Under the pieces are notes generated by a model that saw nothing but the letters and a program-made list of their open reading frames with translations, did no database searches and was not told where the DNA came from. Both the position numbers and the translations under genes were made by a program. From Paenibacillus oceani (GTDB taxonomy: Bacteria; Bacillota; Bacilli; Paenibacillales; NBRC-103111), in NCBI RefSeq assembly GCF_014705615.1, contig NZ_JACXJA010000032.1:1-64000 (forward strand): a stretch of 64,000 bases of DNA, read 5' to 3'. Positions within the stretch are counted from its first letter, which is position 1; every line of letters begins with the position of its first letter. This document shows positions 63,485 through 64,000 of this stretch, in pieces.

Positions 63485-64000
63485 CTGTACGCAGGCTTGC
63501 CCGATATTTTTTACCATGTATACTGGAGCAAAAAAGAACAGTTTTTATACGAGACGGATACGTATGTCACTTGGGTTTTATTTGGAGTAGAGGAAGGCAT
63601 GTTCGAATACCGGATCGGAGAAGATTACGGTGTGGCCGAATTCGGCGATGTGGTCGTGTGCCCGCCCCAGGTCGCCTTTTACCGGAACGTGCTGACACCC
63701 TTGAGCTTCAGCTTCCACTCCATTACGTTCACATTGCCAGACGGCGAACCTCAACAGCTCATGCCTCTTCTGGCTCAGCGGAAAATCCGGCTGCCGCAAT
63801 TCAGGCGGTTGTCCGAAAACTACAGCAGCTTAAGACAGGCGGATCAGCAGCTTCCCTTCAACCCGGAAAATCAGATGCCGAAGCAGCACTATTTGTCGGA
63901 TATCTGGCTGATGATTACCCAGCAGGCGCTGGAATCCCCCGACTCCGTCTCCTTGTTGAACGAAGACGGATTCATTCGCGATGTCGCCGCCTATTTCAAG
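63485..64000 (+). CDS. AraC-type regulator, 5' part
   Basis: The frame is open from 63479 to the window edge and encodes about 172 residues (GLPDIFYHVYWSKKEQFLYE, then WVLFGVEEGMFEY). It resembles the N-terminal sensory domain of AraC-type regulators beside Paenibacillus sugar importers; the DNA-binding half lies outside. An in-frame TGA at 63476 limits the start. Either CTG at 63485 (GAGGTG seven bases upstream) or TTG at 63497 (spacing about 14) is used. CTG has the better spacing but is a rare start. It is divergent from the FAD-importer-DUF4838 unit. Confidence 0.75.
   Translation, partial: MYAGLPDIFYHVYWSKKEQFLYETDTYVTWVLFGVEEGMFEYRIGEDYGVAEFGDVVVCPPQVAFYRNVLTPLSFSFHSITFTLPDGEPQQLMPLLAQRKIRLPQFRRLSENYSSLRQADQQLPFNPENQMPKQHYLSDIWLMITQQALESPDSVSLLNEDGFIRDVAAYFK

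Noticed and set aside
1-64000. tRNA, rRNA, CRISPR arrays, transposases, prophage genes
   Set aside because: No regularly spaced repeats, cloverleaf-type sequences, integrase or transposase motifs were recognised. A covariance-model scan would be needed for a firm negative on small RNAs.

Overview
The window reads as chromosomal DNA of a Paenibacillus-like Firmicute. The indications are mid-GC coding DNA, strong AGGAGG-type ribosome binding sites with frequent TTG/GTG starts, many lipoprotein solute-binding proteins of the Paenibacillus sugar-importer type, AraC-type regulators next to carbohydrate genes, and an LplB/LplC/LplA importer without its own ATPase. This is inference from gene content. 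No rRNA, tRNA, CRISPR array, prophage or transposase was recognised.

Layout. 1-2.5 kb: 3' end of a phytanoyl-CoA-type dioxygenase, a broken AraC fragment, an intact AraC gene and a DinB-type protein. 2.7-4.7 kb: a VOC protein and leucyl aminopeptidase. 4.9-7.7 kb: a gene remnant, a GH109-type NAD-dependent protein and a solute-binding lipoprotein (SBP). 8-17.4 kb: an acetyltransferase, then a leftward cassette (SBP, nitrilase-like amidase, second SBP, neutral-ceramidase-like protein) divergent from a membrane-anchored AraC regulator. 17.6-18.9 kb: an M20 peptidase and a short repeat element. 19.2-34.1 kb: a heparinase II/III locus with SBP, Gfo/Idh dehydrogenase and a heparinase-like protein without signal peptide, then a GntR-SBP fusion regulator, then a divergent 2186-residue secreted heparinase-like paralogue. 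34.1-37.3 kb: shikimate kinase, a methyltransferase, and a thioredoxin-reductase-like protein with an Rrf2 regulator. 37.5-45 kb: GH78-like protein, AraC, SBP and Tat-exported beta-helix protein, with a second, divergent AraC. 45-51.4 kb: DUF4091 protein, SBP and Tat-exported beta-helix protein, with a divergent AraC. 51.6-55.5 kb: MerR-methyltransferase fusion, UDP-GlcNAc 2-epimerase, VOC protein, methyltransferase. 55.6-64 kb: FAD-dependent oxidoreductase, two permeases, SBP and DUF4838 protein, divergent from an AraC gene cut by the window edge.

How it fits together. The same cassette recurs: a lipoprotein SBP of about 430-450 residues, one or two carbohydrate-active proteins and an AraC or GntR regulator. 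Only the last cassette carries permeases. Five CUT1-type SBPs share the KDGMxW motif and the NxALRxAE-type C-terminus, and a sixth copy of the fold is fused to a GntR DNA-binding domain. The most interesting reading is a family of permease-less SBP cassettes, which either share a permease encoded elsewhere or use the SBP fold for sensing, together with a duplicated heparinase II/III pair that differs in predicted location and domain content.
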